This document shows positions 43,723-51,489 of a stretch of DNA of 64,000 nt, in pieces. Under the pieces are notes generated by a model. It was not told the DNA's origin and did no database searches. It saw only the letters and a list, made by a program, of their open reading frames with translations. Origin of the DNA: Ruminococcaceae bacterium AM07-15 (GTDB taxonomy: Bacteria; Bacillota; Clostridia; Oscillospirales; Butyricicoccaceae). The position numbers were made by a program, and so were the translations under genes. Positions within the stretch are counted from its first letter, which is position 1, and each line of letters begins with the position of its first letter. The stretch is from the NCBI GenBank assembly GCA_003477405.1, contig QUDE01000003.1, positions 172,501 to 236,500 on the forward strand, given 5' to 3'.

Positions 43723-43874
43723 TTTTGATAACAGAAATATGGGACCCAATCAGGGAGTTTGAGGAGAAAAGGAAGAGGAGTGTAGAGGGGGAAAGATGAA
43801 GAACTCAGAGGAACGGAGGTTGAGGAGAAGAAGAGGATGTACTGTGATCAGATCCCATATTTCTGCTATCAAAA
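43723..43874. repeat. 24-base inverted repeat around a purine-rich stretch
   Basis: TTTTGATAACAGAAATATGGGACC (43723-43746) is matched in inverted form by GATCCCATATTTCTGCTATCAAAA (43851-43874), with two differences. The 100 bases between are almost only purines on the plus strand (GAGGAG-type). The repeat flanks the promoter side of the recombinase operon and could be a recombinase binding or end sequence. Confidence 0.6.
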
Positions 43875-43881
43875 GAAAAAC

Positions 43882-44358
43882 AGAGGGCCGCTCCCAAAGG
43901 TCAGGTGAGCGAGTGTAGGCTCCGAGTCTGGAGCGGCCCTTTGTTTCTTGATGCTACTTAGTCGCCTGTATTCGACACTACTTCCCCAGGCAGGGCGGCA
44001 ACTTGAACTGTGCTGGCGCACATCATGGGACTCTCACCCCTCCGAGGATCTCTCCGAGCTGCGTAAGCAGAAGTATCATTGTAGGCTGACGGGGTCATGG
44101 CGGGGACAGCTTGCCAAGGCTGCCTTGTCCTGAGTGGGTGTCGCTCTGCACCTTATTTGGCCGTCCTTTGATGCGGATCTGCTCCGCACAGGTGGTCTTC
44201 GCGCACTCGGTCTGACGCTCTCCCGATCAGCTAAGGTATTCAAGTCGCCGGATATGACCGCCTGGGGCGGTATTTTTCAAGGTTCACTGAGATGTTTTGA
44301 TCTCACGAAGATTGTAACTCCGAGCGTATTCTTCCAACAGAAACAGAATGGAAAGTTT
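43882..44358. other. Non-coding stretch with many hairpins
   Basis: No credible gene on either strand for about 480 bases. It begins with AGGGCCGCTCC (43882-43892) pairing with GGAGCGGCCCT (43931-43941) and then shows further local stems: TCCGAGG/CTCTCCGAG type (44041-44060), GACA...TGTC around TTGCCAAGG (44104-44130), GCGGATCTGCTCCGC (44174-44188), CCGCCTGGGGCGG (44259-44271) and GAGATGTTTTGATCTC (44289-44304). The density suggests a structured RNA or a regulatory region of the mobile element; no known class was recognised. Confidence 0.45.
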
Positions 44359-44646
44359 TTAGAGGGATGCCTCTAATTCGGACAGCAGAGCGATGGCCAT
44401 CCGCAGTCCGCGCTTCTGTTCCTCTGCAAAATCTCCTTTTCCCACCAGGAGATAATCCAGAGAAACCTCAAAGAATGCTGCAAACTCTACGGCCAGCTCG
44501 ACTGGGCCAGTTTGCTTTCCGGTTTCGATTTTTGCTATGTATGGAGTGCTGACATTCATCTTCTCTGCCAGTTGCTCCTGTGTGAGCCCACGCTTTTTTC
44601 GCAAGCTCCTGATCCTTGAACCATAGTCCTCTCTATTAAAGTACAT
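44359..44646 (-). CDS. XRE family HTH regulator
   Basis: A 95-residue repressor-type protein: YGSRIRSLRKKRGLTQEQLAEKMNVSTPYIAKIETGKQTGPVELAVEFAAFFEVSLDYLLVG is a full Cro/C1-type helix-turn-helix. A short helical tail follows. GGAG lies nine bases before ATG 44646. Likely controls the mobile element. Confidence 0.88.
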   Translation of the reverse strand: MYFNREDYGSRIRSLRKKRGLTQEQLAEKMNVSTPYIAKIETGKQTGPVELAVEFAAFFEVSLDYLLVGKGDFAEEQKRGLRMAIALLSELEASL

Positions 44647-45268
44647 GGTGATTTACTCCGTCTTCTGAAATTTGGATGCGAACCAAATTTCGGAGCGGTG
44701 GGGCGCGGCAATGGAGCGACCGGACATACCGGACGCTGAGCAGAGGCCGCCATTTTTCGACAAACAAAAAATGCACCCACCGTGCGGTGAGTGCATACGA
44801 AGAGAAATATTTGCCGAGCTTTAGCGGTATATAGTGAGTAAGGACAAATGGTGTCGAATAAAAAAGAACCGCAACCCCTTGGAGGATTGCGGTATGTAAT
44901 GTTGCTCTTTTTTCCCTGACCCCCGGCGGGTGTTCATTGCTCCCTATACGCTTTCCTGCCATATTCTCCCCTTGCGGGGATAACAGACAAAAAGTGCGTT
45001 TCCCCTCACCGTTTCGATGGGGGTATTATAATAGGGAATTTTTAGGGGTTTCTTAGAAATCGCTTAGGTTTTGGGCAGTTTTGCTGAAATTTGAAAATTA
45101 TCCGCTTTTTATATTATTATATATTCATACTGGCTAAAAAGCACCAGCCAAAACTGTGCATTATATATGTGCAATTAGTCTGACAAGACTTTCTACATCT
45201 TATTTTTCTATTCTACCAAGGGTACACTAAACTTGTCAACATATTTCTTGTGGTTGGAGGGTTGGCAA
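44647..45268. other. Intergenic region of the mobile element
   Basis: About 620 bases between two divergent HTH genes. The first half is GC-rich with hairpins, such as CCGCAACCCCT...AGGATTGCGG (44869-44892) and CCCCTTGCGGGG (44976-44987). The second half is AT-rich and has TATAAT-like boxes (45025-45033, read on either strand). A 108-codon minus-strand frame (44636-44962) has no family resemblance and is treated as chance. Probably promoters of both regulators. Confidence 0.4.
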
Positions 45269-45499
45269 GTGGAATATGGAACGATTCGCATTAAGCTGGA
45301 CGAGCTGTTGAAGGCATCCGGTCTTAGCAAGAACATGTTGAGCCATCGAGCTGAGATGCAGCGGACGCAGATCAACAATTATTGTAAAAACCAAATTACT
45401 CGTTTAGATATAGATGTCCTCGCAAGGCTTTGTACGGTGTTGAATTGTGGGATTGGCGATCTATTAGAATTTATACCACCAGAAAAGATAGAAAAATGA
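45269..45499 (+). CDS. Small XRE-type HTH regulator
   Basis: A 76-residue YozG/Cro-like protein: IRIKLDELLKASGLSKNMLSHRAEMQRTQINNYCKNQITRLDIDVLARLCTVLNCGIGDLLEFIP is a helix-turn-helix with the typical C-terminal G-D-L-L-E-F. The start is GTG 45269 with GGAGGG seven bases upstream. It reads away from the other regulator and toward the P-type ATPase terminator region. Confidence 0.85.
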   Translation: MEYGTIRIKLDELLKASGLSKNMLSHRAEMQRTQINNYCKNQITRLDIDVLARLCTVLNCGIGDLLEFIPPEKIEK

Positions 45500-45540
45500 G
45501 GCTCGCAGGAGGAATTTCCTTTCCCCCTACGAGTCTCATT
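45496..45540. terminator. Hairpin between the XRE gene and the P-type ATPase gene
   Basis: TGAGGCTCG pairs with CGAGTCTCA across a 26-base loop. It lies just after the XRE stop and 33 bases after the ATPase stop on the other strand. Confidence 0.45.
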
Positions 45541-45572
45541 ATGTATTTATTCCTTCAAAAGAGTTCTGCACT

Positions 45573-47657
45573 CTACATTTTCGGAAGTGCCAGCCGGCCC
45601 ATGCTCCGCAGGCTGACGCCCAGGGTGGAGAGATTGTGCAGCGTGGCAGAGGTGGCGGGCGGCAGAACACCGGCCACACCAAGGGCAATCAGGGTGCCGT
45701 TGAAGCCGATAACGAAGCGGTAGTTGGAGTGGATGCGCGCCATCAGCGCCATGGCGATCCGGCGCAGCTCTACCAGTTCCCAGAGACTATCGGCAGCGAT
45801 GGTGATGTCCGCGATCTCCCGGGCGATGGCGGCGCCGTCGCTGATGGCGATGCCCGCGTCCGCCTCGGACAAGGCCGGCGAGTCGTTGATGCCGTCGCCT
45901 ACCATCAACACGGTGTGTCCCTCCCGGCGGAGCCGTGCCACATACTCCGCCTTGTCCGCCGGAAGGACTCCGGCGCGGAAGTCATCCACTCCCACCTGGG
46001 CGGCAATGGCTGCGGCGGTGCGGTAACTGTCTCCGGTGAGCATAACGGTGCTGGTAATCCCCAAAGTGCGGAGGGCAGAGAGGACTTCCTCCGCCTCCTC
46101 CCGCAGCGGGTCGGCGATGCAGATCACGGCGGCCAGCTGTCCGCCTACGGCCAGGTACAGGTGAGAATACTCCGGCGGCAGGGCGTCAAAGCGATCCTGT
46201 TCGCCCTCCGGAATGACGCAGCCCTCATCCTCAAAGACGAAGTGGGCGCTGCCGATGAGGACCCGCTCCCCATCTACGGTGCTGGCGATGCCGTGGGCCA
46301 CCAAATATTCCACCTTGGAGTGGTACTCATCGTGACGCAGGCCCCGGCGCTTCGCCTCCTCCACCACGGCGTTGGCCATGGAATGTGGGAAGTGTTCCTC
46401 CAGGCAGGCGGCCAGCCGCAGCATTTCGGCTTCCTCCTTGGTGCCGAAAGATACCACCTGAGCCACCCGGGGGCAGGCGTGGGTCAGGGTGCCGGTCTTG
46501 TCAAAGACGATGGTATCGGCAGCCGCCACAGCCTCCAGGAATTTGCCGCCCTTGACGGTGATGTGGGCGCGTCCCGCCTCCCGCATGGCGGAGAGGACGG
46601 CCAGAGGCATGGCCAGCTTCAGCGCACAGGAGAAGTCCACCATCAGTACCGACAGAGCCCGTGTCACATTCCGAGTAAGGGCAAAACTCAGCAGGCTCCC
46701 GGCAAAGGTATAGGGCACCAGCTTGTCCGCCAGATTGGCGGCCTTGCTCTCAGCCTCCGACTTCATCTGCTCCGACTGCTCGATCATGTGGACGATCTGG
46801 TCATAGCGGCTCTGGCCGGAGGCTTGCTTCACTTCCAGCACACATTCGCCCTCCTCTACCACAGTGCCGGCATAGACCGCGCCGCCGGGGCGCTTGGGTA
46901 CCGGGATGGACTCTCCGGTGAGGGACGCCTGATTGACGGTGACCTCCCCCTCCAGAACCAGACCATCCACGGGGATGATACCGCCGGCACGAACCACCAC
47001 GGCGTCCCCCGGCTGGATCTGGGACACGGGGACCAGTACCTCGCCCTGGGCCGTGCGCAGCCAGACCCGATCCACATTTAAGGACATACACCGGGCCAGA
47101 TCCGCCACGGATTTCTTTCGGGTCCACTCCTCCAGCAGCTCACCCACCTCCAGCAGGAACATGACGGTGCCGGCGGTATCAAAGTCGCCCCGGAACGCCG
47201 AGATGGAAATGGACAGGGCATCCAGCAGCTCCACCTTGACGCGGCGGCGCAGCAGGCAGCGCAGTCCCCTTCGTACAAAGGGGATCATGTGCCAGAGTAT
47301 GCGGGCAATCCGCAATGGAGGCGGTAGAAACAGGGTGCAGGCGGCCTTGCACACCACCTTTGCCACCAGCTTCTCCTCAAATTCCCGGTTCAGCGCCCGG
47401 CTGCTGTGGGCGGGAAGCGCGGTGGTCTGCTCCGCCTCCTGCCAAGAAAAATGCCGAATTTCGTTCAGCACGGTTTGGCGAGTCCCGTCGTAGTACAGGA
47501 TGACGCAGCAGGTGCACTCGTGGACGGTGACCTGCCGGCACCAGGACTTTCCCTGAATCCATGCCTCCAGCAGATCCGCCTGAGCGAGTGTCATCTGTTT
47601 TTGCCGCAGCCGGAACCGGATGCGCCCCCGGCTTTCGTGCAATATGGTTGCGTTCAT
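45573..47657 (-). CDS. P1B-type heavy-metal ATPase with SCAL membrane motif
   Basis: A 694-residue P-type ATPase. The N-terminal 75 residues form a divergent metal-binding-like domain (ILHESRGRIRFRLRQKQ, ECTCC) lacking CxxC. TGES loop at 247-250, DKTGT with Asp 386, HP-locus FPHSMA, and VGDGINDSPALSEADAGIAI are present. The membrane metal motif is DFSCALKL (Cys 344) instead of CPC or SPC, reminiscent of CtpC-type pumps. The metal cannot be set by sequence; Mn, Zn or Fe-type export is plausible. ATG 47657 has AAGGAGG upstream. DUF6110 and a microprotein precede it. Confidence 0.9.
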   Translation of the reverse strand: MNATILHESRGRIRFRLRQKQMTLAQADLLEAWIQGKSWCRQVTVHECTCCVILYYDGTRQTVLNEIRHFSWQEAEQTTALPAHSSRALNREFEEKLVAKVVCKAACTLFLPPPLRIARILWHMIPFVRRGLRCLLRRRVKVELLDALSISISAFRGDFDTAGTVMFLLEVGELLEEWTRKKSVADLARCMSLNVDRVWLRTAQGEVLVPVSQIQPGDAVVVRAGGIIPVDGLVLEGEVTVNQASLTGESIPVPKRPGGAVYAGTVVEEGECVLEVKQASGQSRYDQIVHMIEQSEQMKSEAESKAANLADKLVPYTFAGSLLSFALTRNVTRALSVLMVDFSCALKLAMPLAVLSAMREAGRAHITVKGGKFLEAVAAADTIVFDKTGTLTHACPRVAQVVSFGTKEEAEMLRLAACLEEHFPHSMANAVVEEAKRRGLRHDEYHSKVEYLVAHGIASTVDGERVLIGSAHFVFEDEGCVIPEGEQDRFDALPPEYSHLYLAVGGQLAAVICIADPLREEAEEVLSALRTLGITSTVMLTGDSYRTAAAIAAQVGVDDFRAGVLPADKAEYVARLRREGHTVLMVGDGINDSPALSEADAGIAISDGAAIAREIADITIAADSLWELVELRRIAMALMARIHSNYRFVIGFNGTLIALGVAGVLPPATSATLHNLSTLGVSLRSMGRLALPKM

Positions 47658-47678
47658 AGGTTCCTCCTTCACGAAAAG

Positions 47679-47702
47679 AGGGAGCCGCTGGCGGCTCCCT
47701 CT
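47679..47702 (-). terminator. Hairpin between DUF6110 and ATPase genes
   Basis: Perfect GAGGGAGCCGC / GCGGCTCCCTC stem with a two-base loop region but no T run. It may tune expression between the two genes or protect mRNA. Confidence 0.55.
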
Positions 47703-47709
47703 GGGTCAA

Positions 47710-47982
47710 TCAGGCTTCTTCGCTCTCCAGATTGGCAGCGGCGGCTTCCTCCGCTTCCTTCGCAGCCCGGTCCTCATTCAGCTCCTTGGCGGAGGCCAGA
47801 ATGTCCGCGGCGTTTTCCTGCACCGTGGTCACAGTCCCCATGACCGAGTCCTTCATCCGCAGGCCGGCGGCCGTGACATGGACATAGGCTTTCTTGGCGT
47901 CCTTGCTGGACAGCAGCTTGATGCCAAAAGAACCAAACAACGCACCACCCGCAAAGCAGGCAAGTTTCGTATAAACGCTCAT
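47710..47982 (-). CDS. DUF6110 family membrane-anchored protein
   Basis: A 90-residue protein with one N-terminal membrane segment (KLACFAGGALFGSFGIKLL) and a helical tail: SSKDAKKAYVHVTAAGLRMKDSVMGTVTTVQENAADILASAKELNEDRAAKEAEE. It resembles, from memory, the DUF6110 proteins found beside P1B ATPases in Clostridia. Conserved Lys-Asp-Ala and His positions suggest a scaffold or metal-handling helper; this is inference. Confidence 0.75.
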   Translation of the reverse strand: MSVYTKLACFAGGALFGSFGIKLLSSKDAKKAYVHVTAAGLRMKDSVMGTVTTVQENAADILASAKELNEDRAAKEAEEAAAANLESEEA

Positions 47983-48000
47983 TGTGATCCTTCCTTTCCC

Positions 48001-48081
48001 TTATTTCCGTTTGTAGCCGGTGACCATGACCATAATCATGCAGATCACAGCGCCCCACGCCCAAAAACGATGCTGTTTCAT
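48001..48081 (-). CDS. 26-residue membrane microprotein
   Basis: The frame MKQHRFWAWGAVICMIMVM plus TGYKRK starts at ATG 48081 with GGAG eight bases upstream and stops at TAA 48001. It is one membrane helix with basic ends, similar to the small DUF6219-type proteins I recall from ATPase clusters. It lies between the AraC regulator and DUF6110 on the same strand. It may be a subunit or regulator of the P1B pump. Confidence 0.6.
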   Translation of the reverse strand: MKQHRFWAWGAVICMIMVMVTGYKRK

Positions 48082-48150
48082 CGCTGTCACTCCTTTGAAT
48101 GCTTTGGAATGTCTGATTATTGTAGCAGAAAAGGTGGGTGTTTGTCGCTG

Positions 48151-49071
48151 TCAAAACGGACGCAGAGTTGCGGTTTCCGACATTTTTCTGTACTGGCCGG
48201 GAGTCATGCCATACTCCCGCTTGAACGCTGCGTTGAACTGGCTCATACCCTCATACCCCACAGCCTGCGCAATTTGCTGAATGGGCATCCGGGTGGTGCA
48301 GATCAGCTCCTGTGCCCGACGGAGGCGCTGTTGAACCAAAAAGCTGTGAATCGGCATGCCATAGGCGCGGCGGAAACCTTCTTTCAAGAAGGTCGGGGAA
48401 AGGGAAAACTGTTTGCAGAGGAACGCAATGGTGAGCTTATCAGACAGATGCGTCTGGATGTATACCTTGACTTCCAACAGACTGTGGGATACTGGGCAGC
48501 CTGAGCTGGAGAAAGATTCGTCCGATTCAGATACCTCGGTGCAGAGCAGATACAGCAGTTCCACCGACTTGAAAACAGAGTAGCGTTCCTGCTCCAGCTC
48601 GGACAGATAGCGAACCGTTTCAAAAAATGACTGCGTCCAAGGTGTGCCGCACAGGGCCATGCAGCCGTTCCTCGCCGTCATCTTCTCCTTGACGATCCTG
48701 GTGTCCAACCTCATCCCCAGGGTGGAGCAGACCGTCACAAGGCTTTCTTTTGCGGCTTTGGCGTCTACGGCGATCAAAATGCCGCCCAGATTTCCGCTAT
48801 ACTGACACGAGCGGAGAGCGGAGCTGTCGGAGAGGAGGAAAATGGCCGGAGCCTCTACCGTGTAGGAAGTCCCCTGTAATGGCCGGACGGCAAGGCGGCC
48901 GGTCAAACAGAACAGCACCTCAAACTGGAGCGGTGCGCCGCACACCGGGATGGGCCGCAAGGGCTCCTGCACCGGCTCAGGCAGGGAAAAGCGGCAGATC
49001 TGCACCCCCGGCATACCGTGGCTCCAGCGGCCCGTGCCGGAGCCCTGGCTCAATAAATATTCCTTCAGCAT
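48151..49071 (-). CDS. AraC family transcriptional regulator
   Basis: A 306-residue protein: an N-terminal cupin-like sensor region (QFEVLFCLTGRLAVRPLQGTSYTVEAPAIFLLSDSS) and a C-terminal pair of AraC helix-turn-helices (LTIAFLCKQFSLSPTFLKEGFRRAYGMPIHSFLVQQRLRRAQELI ... IQQIAQAVGYEGMSQFNAAFKREYGMTPGQYRK). Several Cys in the sensor part could bind metal. It starts the unit that leads to the P1B ATPase, so it probably controls that pump. The ribosome site is weak. Confidence 0.88.
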   Translation of the reverse strand: MLKEYLLSQGSGTGRWSHGMPGVQICRFSLPEPVQEPLRPIPVCGAPLQFEVLFCLTGRLAVRPLQGTSYTVEAPAIFLLSDSSALRSCQYSGNLGGILIAVDAKAAKESLVTVCSTLGMRLDTRIVKEKMTARNGCMALCGTPWTQSFFETVRYLSELEQERYSVFKSVELLYLLCTEVSESDESFSSSGCPVSHSLLEVKVYIQTHLSDKLTIAFLCKQFSLSPTFLKEGFRRAYGMPIHSFLVQQRLRRAQELICTTRMPIQQIAQAVGYEGMSQFNAAFKREYGMTPGQYRKMSETATLRPF

Positions 49072-49137
49072 GATTTCTCACGACCTGTTTCTCTGAGTTC
49101 GAAATTGGTTTCGCCTATGCTGACTGGGGATACAGAG

Positions 49138-49169
49138 AGAAGGCAGGAGACGAGATCCTCCTGCCTTCT
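49138..49169 (-). terminator. Hairpin after flavodoxin
   Basis: AGAAGGCAGGAG (49138-49149) pairs with CTCCTGCCTTCT (49158-49169). T enrichment after it on the minus strand is weak. Confidence 0.55.
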
Positions 49170-49181
49170 GCGGTGTTTTTG

Positions 49182-49604
49182 TCAGGCCAGAGATGCGCCC
49201 AGCTCGCGGCAGGCTGCCAGAGCGTCATCGTCCGGAGCCTCGTTGCAGATCACGCTCTCACAGGCCAGATTGGCGCCGTCGTCGTTGCAGCGGGACTCCC
49301 AGCTGCGCATCCATTCGCCGTCCCCCCAGCCGTAGGAGCCGAACAGAGCGATGTTCTTCCCGCTCAGCCTGCCCTCACAGGCGGTGAACATAGGCTCGAA
49401 CTCGCTCTCCTCCAGCTGCTCCGACCCCATGGAGGGGCAGCCGAAAGCGATGGCGGAATACTCGCCGACCTGCTCCGGTGAGAACTCTGCGGCGGTGATC
49501 ACAGATACCTCGGCGCCCTTGCCTTTGGCGCCTTCGGCTACCGCCATGGCCATGGCCTCGGTGTTTCCCGTGCCGCTCCAATACACAACTGCAACTTTAC
49601 TCAT
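49182..49604 (-). CDS. Flavodoxin
   Basis: A 140-residue FMN electron carrier. The phosphate loop is SGTGNTEAMA (10-19), and FGCPSMGSEQLEE and FGSYGWGDGEWM are the two FMN-binding loops. Flavodoxin replaces ferredoxin under iron limitation, which fits the iron-box-like operators upstream of its unit. It follows the DUF3793 gene by 45 bases. Confidence 0.95.
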   Translation of the reverse strand: MSKVAVVYWSGTGNTEAMAMAVAEGAKGKGAEVSVITAAEFSPEQVGEYSAIAFGCPSMGSEQLEESEFEPMFTACEGRLSGKNIALFGSYGWGDGEWMRSWESRCNDDGANLACESVICNEAPDDDALAACRELGASLA

Positions 49605-49649
49605 AAGACTTTAGCGACCTTTCTTTCTGGATTTGTTATGGTAGAAACA

Positions 49650-50201
49650 TCAACCAGCTACGGTGAGCTGCTCGATGGATTTCCCTTGCTGCCACTGCCG
49701 GGAGTAGATCTTGCTGCACATCTCATATTTTTCAAAGATGTTTTTGGCGGTCTGCTCGTCGCCGTAGACCTTCCAGCAGCCCACGCACTTGTGATTGCAC
49801 GCCCGATTGCAGATGAAGCCCAGGACATCCTCCGGCGGATAGCTCAAAAACAGGCCGATCTCATGGGGAAATTCCTCCTCGCTCCGGAGCCGGTGGATGA
49901 GGTGAACCACACAGCCATTGGGGTTTTCCGGCACATAGCCGTATTTCAGAAGCAAGGCTCTGGCGCGGTGATCGGTCAGATCGCTCTCCAGCGCATTGGG
50001 CCGGTAGGCGTAAATCAAAGCGCGGCCTTTGCAAACCCGGAGCGGCAGAACGCGGATGCCCTTGGGCACCAGTTTCTTGTTCAGCCGACATAAGTCTCTC
50101 GTTAGATCCTTCCGGCTGGGGCAGGCGCAGGAAAAGAGGTTTCCCGTCTTGATCCCGGCCAGGGTGGGAGAACAATGGCGAATCAGCAGATCCTCTGACA
50201 T
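49650..50201 (-). CDS. DUF3793 family protein
   Basis: A 183-residue protein: HCSPTLAGIKTGNLFSCACPS at the N-terminus, VLPLRVCKGRALIYAYRP, LSYPPEDVLGFICN and a Cys-rich CNHKCVGCWKVYGDE near the C-terminus. These are hallmarks of DUF3793, often found near flavodoxin and ferrous iron genes in Clostridia as I recall. Cys and His suggest iron or Fe-S handling. Function unproven. First gene of the unit with two upstream palindromes. Confidence 0.85.
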   Translation of the reverse strand: MSEDLLIRHCSPTLAGIKTGNLFSCACPSRKDLTRDLCRLNKKLVPKGIRVLPLRVCKGRALIYAYRPNALESDLTDHRARALLLKYGYVPENPNGCVVHLIHRLRSEEEFPHEIGLFLSYPPEDVLGFICNRACNHKCVGCWKVYGDEQTAKNIFEKYEMCSKIYSRQWQQGKSIEQLTVAG

Positions 50202-50271
50202 AGCGTTTTCCTCACAAAATCATGTCCATTCGAAGACTGTACGGCGAAATAGAAAAACTGACAGTAAATGT

Positions 50272-50289
50272 GGTTAGCGATTGCTAACC
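50272..50289. promoter_or_regulatory. DtxR-type operator O1
   Basis: GGTTAGCGATTGCTAACC: half-sites GGTTAGC and GCTAACC with four bases between, one mismatch over the whole palindrome. It lies in the divergent region between the DUF3793/flavodoxin unit and dtxR-1. Confidence 0.8.
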
Positions 50290-50318
50290 TATGCGTTAAA
50301 TATATAGCTGCCGCTTTT

Positions 50319-50371
50319 GGTTAGCGGTAGCTAACTAACGCAATTATATACAGGACAAATTCGCTTGTCAA
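50319..50371 (-). promoter_or_regulatory. Promoter of DUF3793-flavodoxin with DtxR-type operator O2
   Basis: TTGACA (50366-50371), 17 bases, TATAAT (50343-50348) on the minus strand. Operator GGTTAGCGGTAGCTAAC (50319-50335) starts seven bases after the -10 box and would cover the transcription start. Confidence 0.8.
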
Positions 50372-50462
50372 GAGGACGGATGGATTTTGTTGACAGAAAA
50401 AATGGCGCTTGTCGGACGCCTGTGTTATAATAAGCAAGACGCCCGTTTTTTTGGAGGTTCCT

Positions 50463-50858
50463 ATGGCGATTCACGAGTCTGGCCAGATGTATCTGGAAAC
50501 CATCTATATTCTTTCACAGAACAGCACCTTTGTTCGAGCTATCGATGTGGGAGAGCAGTTGGGCTTTACCAAGCCCAGCGTCAGCAGAGCCATGTCCATT
50601 CTGAAAAAGGACGGATATGTGAATGTGGATGCTGACGGAGCAATTACCCTGACGGAGACCGGGCTTGCCATTGCTAAGACGATGTACACCCGCCACACGG
50701 TGTTGAGCCAGATGCTGATGGAATTAGGCGTGGACGAAGAGACTGCGACCGAAGATGCCTGCCGGATCGAGCATGTGATCAGCGAAAAATCCTTTGCGGC
50801 GGTGCAGGCGCACTTGGAGCAGGTAACGAAAATGCGGGAAGATGCTCACGGGCAGTGA
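50463..50858 (+). CDS. DtxR family metalloregulator 1
   Basis: A 131-residue regulator with the DtxR winged helix (VRAIDVGEQLGFTKPSVSRAMSILKKDGYVNVDADGAITLT) and dimerisation domain, but no SH3-like third domain. Primary metal ligands of DtxR are kept: Met 9 in GQMYLETIY, Cys 100, Glu 103 and His 104 in ACRIEH. Ancillary-site positions corresponding to DtxR Glu 83 and His 98 are Ser 82 and Thr 96. This is the iron-type set rather than the MntR set. GGAGG precedes ATG 50463. It most likely binds the GGTTAGC palindromes. Confidence 0.9.
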   Translation: MAIHESGQMYLETIYILSQNSTFVRAIDVGEQLGFTKPSVSRAMSILKKDGYVNVDADGAITLTETGLAIAKTMYTRHTVLSQMLMELGVDEETATEDACRIEHVISEKSFAAVQAHLEQVTKMREDAHGQ

Positions 50859-51056
50859 GCCTATGCAAATTTGGCCGACTTTGCTATCGAGCGGCAACGC
50901 GATAAGTGAATACCTGCCATTTGGCACGGAATATCAAATGAGGTGGAGCCTTGATATGGCCTCCACCTCATTTTTATGTGATCTGCGCTTTTAAATCAGG
51001 AGCGACCTGCTGTGTAAGTTCACCGCCAAGCGTACCTGCTCCATAGCTCCAAACGC

Positions 51057-51200
51057 TTACGGTAGCTCATCCTTATGTGTCTGCTGGCTTTTCAAAACCT
51101 TTCGGGCGGCTTTTTTGATTTTATGGCACACGCCAAGAATAGCGATGCAAAATAGCAGAGCCGCTAATCCATATCCAAACGACTGCGTTGCCGTGTTCAT
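51057..51200 (-). CDS. Small single-helix membrane protein
   Basis: A 47-residue protein MNTATQSFGYGLAALLFCIAILG plus a basic tail (CHKIKKAARKVLKSQQTHKDELP). One membrane helix followed by a cytosolic basic segment with Cys and His. ATG 51200 has GAGG seven bases upstream; ATG 51206 is the alternative. It lies downstream of the HMA protein on the same strand, so it may belong to that metal-handling unit. No family recognised. Confidence 0.5.
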   Translation of the reverse strand: MNTATQSFGYGLAALLFCIAILGVCHKIKKAARKVLKSQQTHKDELP

Positions 51201-51237
51201 GTTCATGCCTCTTTTCTGGCCGCTGCTGCCAATGAAC

Positions 51238-51483
51238 TCAACCGAACAATCCTCTTTTTTTGTACGGCTCCTTTTGGATTGTGCCGACCTCATACCCCGT
51301 GCTGCGAATGGCGTTCATAACAGCCTCTGTGTCCAGCTCTGTTTCAGAGAGGATCACGGTCTGGTTTTTGCTTCGGGAAGAAATCACCTTTTTGACCGGG
51401 CAGGCTTTGCGAACAGCGTCATTGACATGAGCCTCGCACATCCCGCACATCATTCCGTTGACTTCCACTGTGTACTTCCACAT
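51238..51483 (-). CDS. Heavy-metal-associated (HMA) domain protein
   Basis: An 81-residue ferredoxin-like metallochaperone: VNGMMCGMCEAHVNDAVRK holds the MxCxxC site (Cys 13 and 16), and the rest follows the HMA fold to STGYEVGTIQKEPYKK. Typically binds Cu(I) or a similar soft metal. GGAGG precedes ATG 51483, seven bases after the methyltransferase gene. The normal partner ATPase is not adjacent. Confidence 0.88.
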   Translation of the reverse strand: MWKYTVEVNGMMCGMCEAHVNDAVRKACPVKKVISSRSKNQTVILSETELDTEAVMNAIRSTGYEVGTIQKEPYKKRGLFG

Positions 51484-51489
51484 GATTTC

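Noticed and set aside
43539..43799. 86-codon plus-strand frame upstream of the recombinases
   Set aside because: Antisense to the 46-residue microprotein, which has the better ribosome site and helix-like sequence.
43882..44358. Group II intron or tmRNA in the hairpin-rich stretch
   Set aside because: No intron domain V or GTGYG start and no tmRNA ends or tag frame could be found.
44636..44962. 108-codon minus-strand frame upstream of the XRE gene
   Set aside because: No ribosome site, crosses several hairpins and shows no protein-like pattern. More likely promoter region.
50387..50462. Upstream extension of the dtxR-1 gene
   Set aside because: An open stretch exists but in another phase, and the GGAGG at 50453 clearly places the start at ATG 50463.
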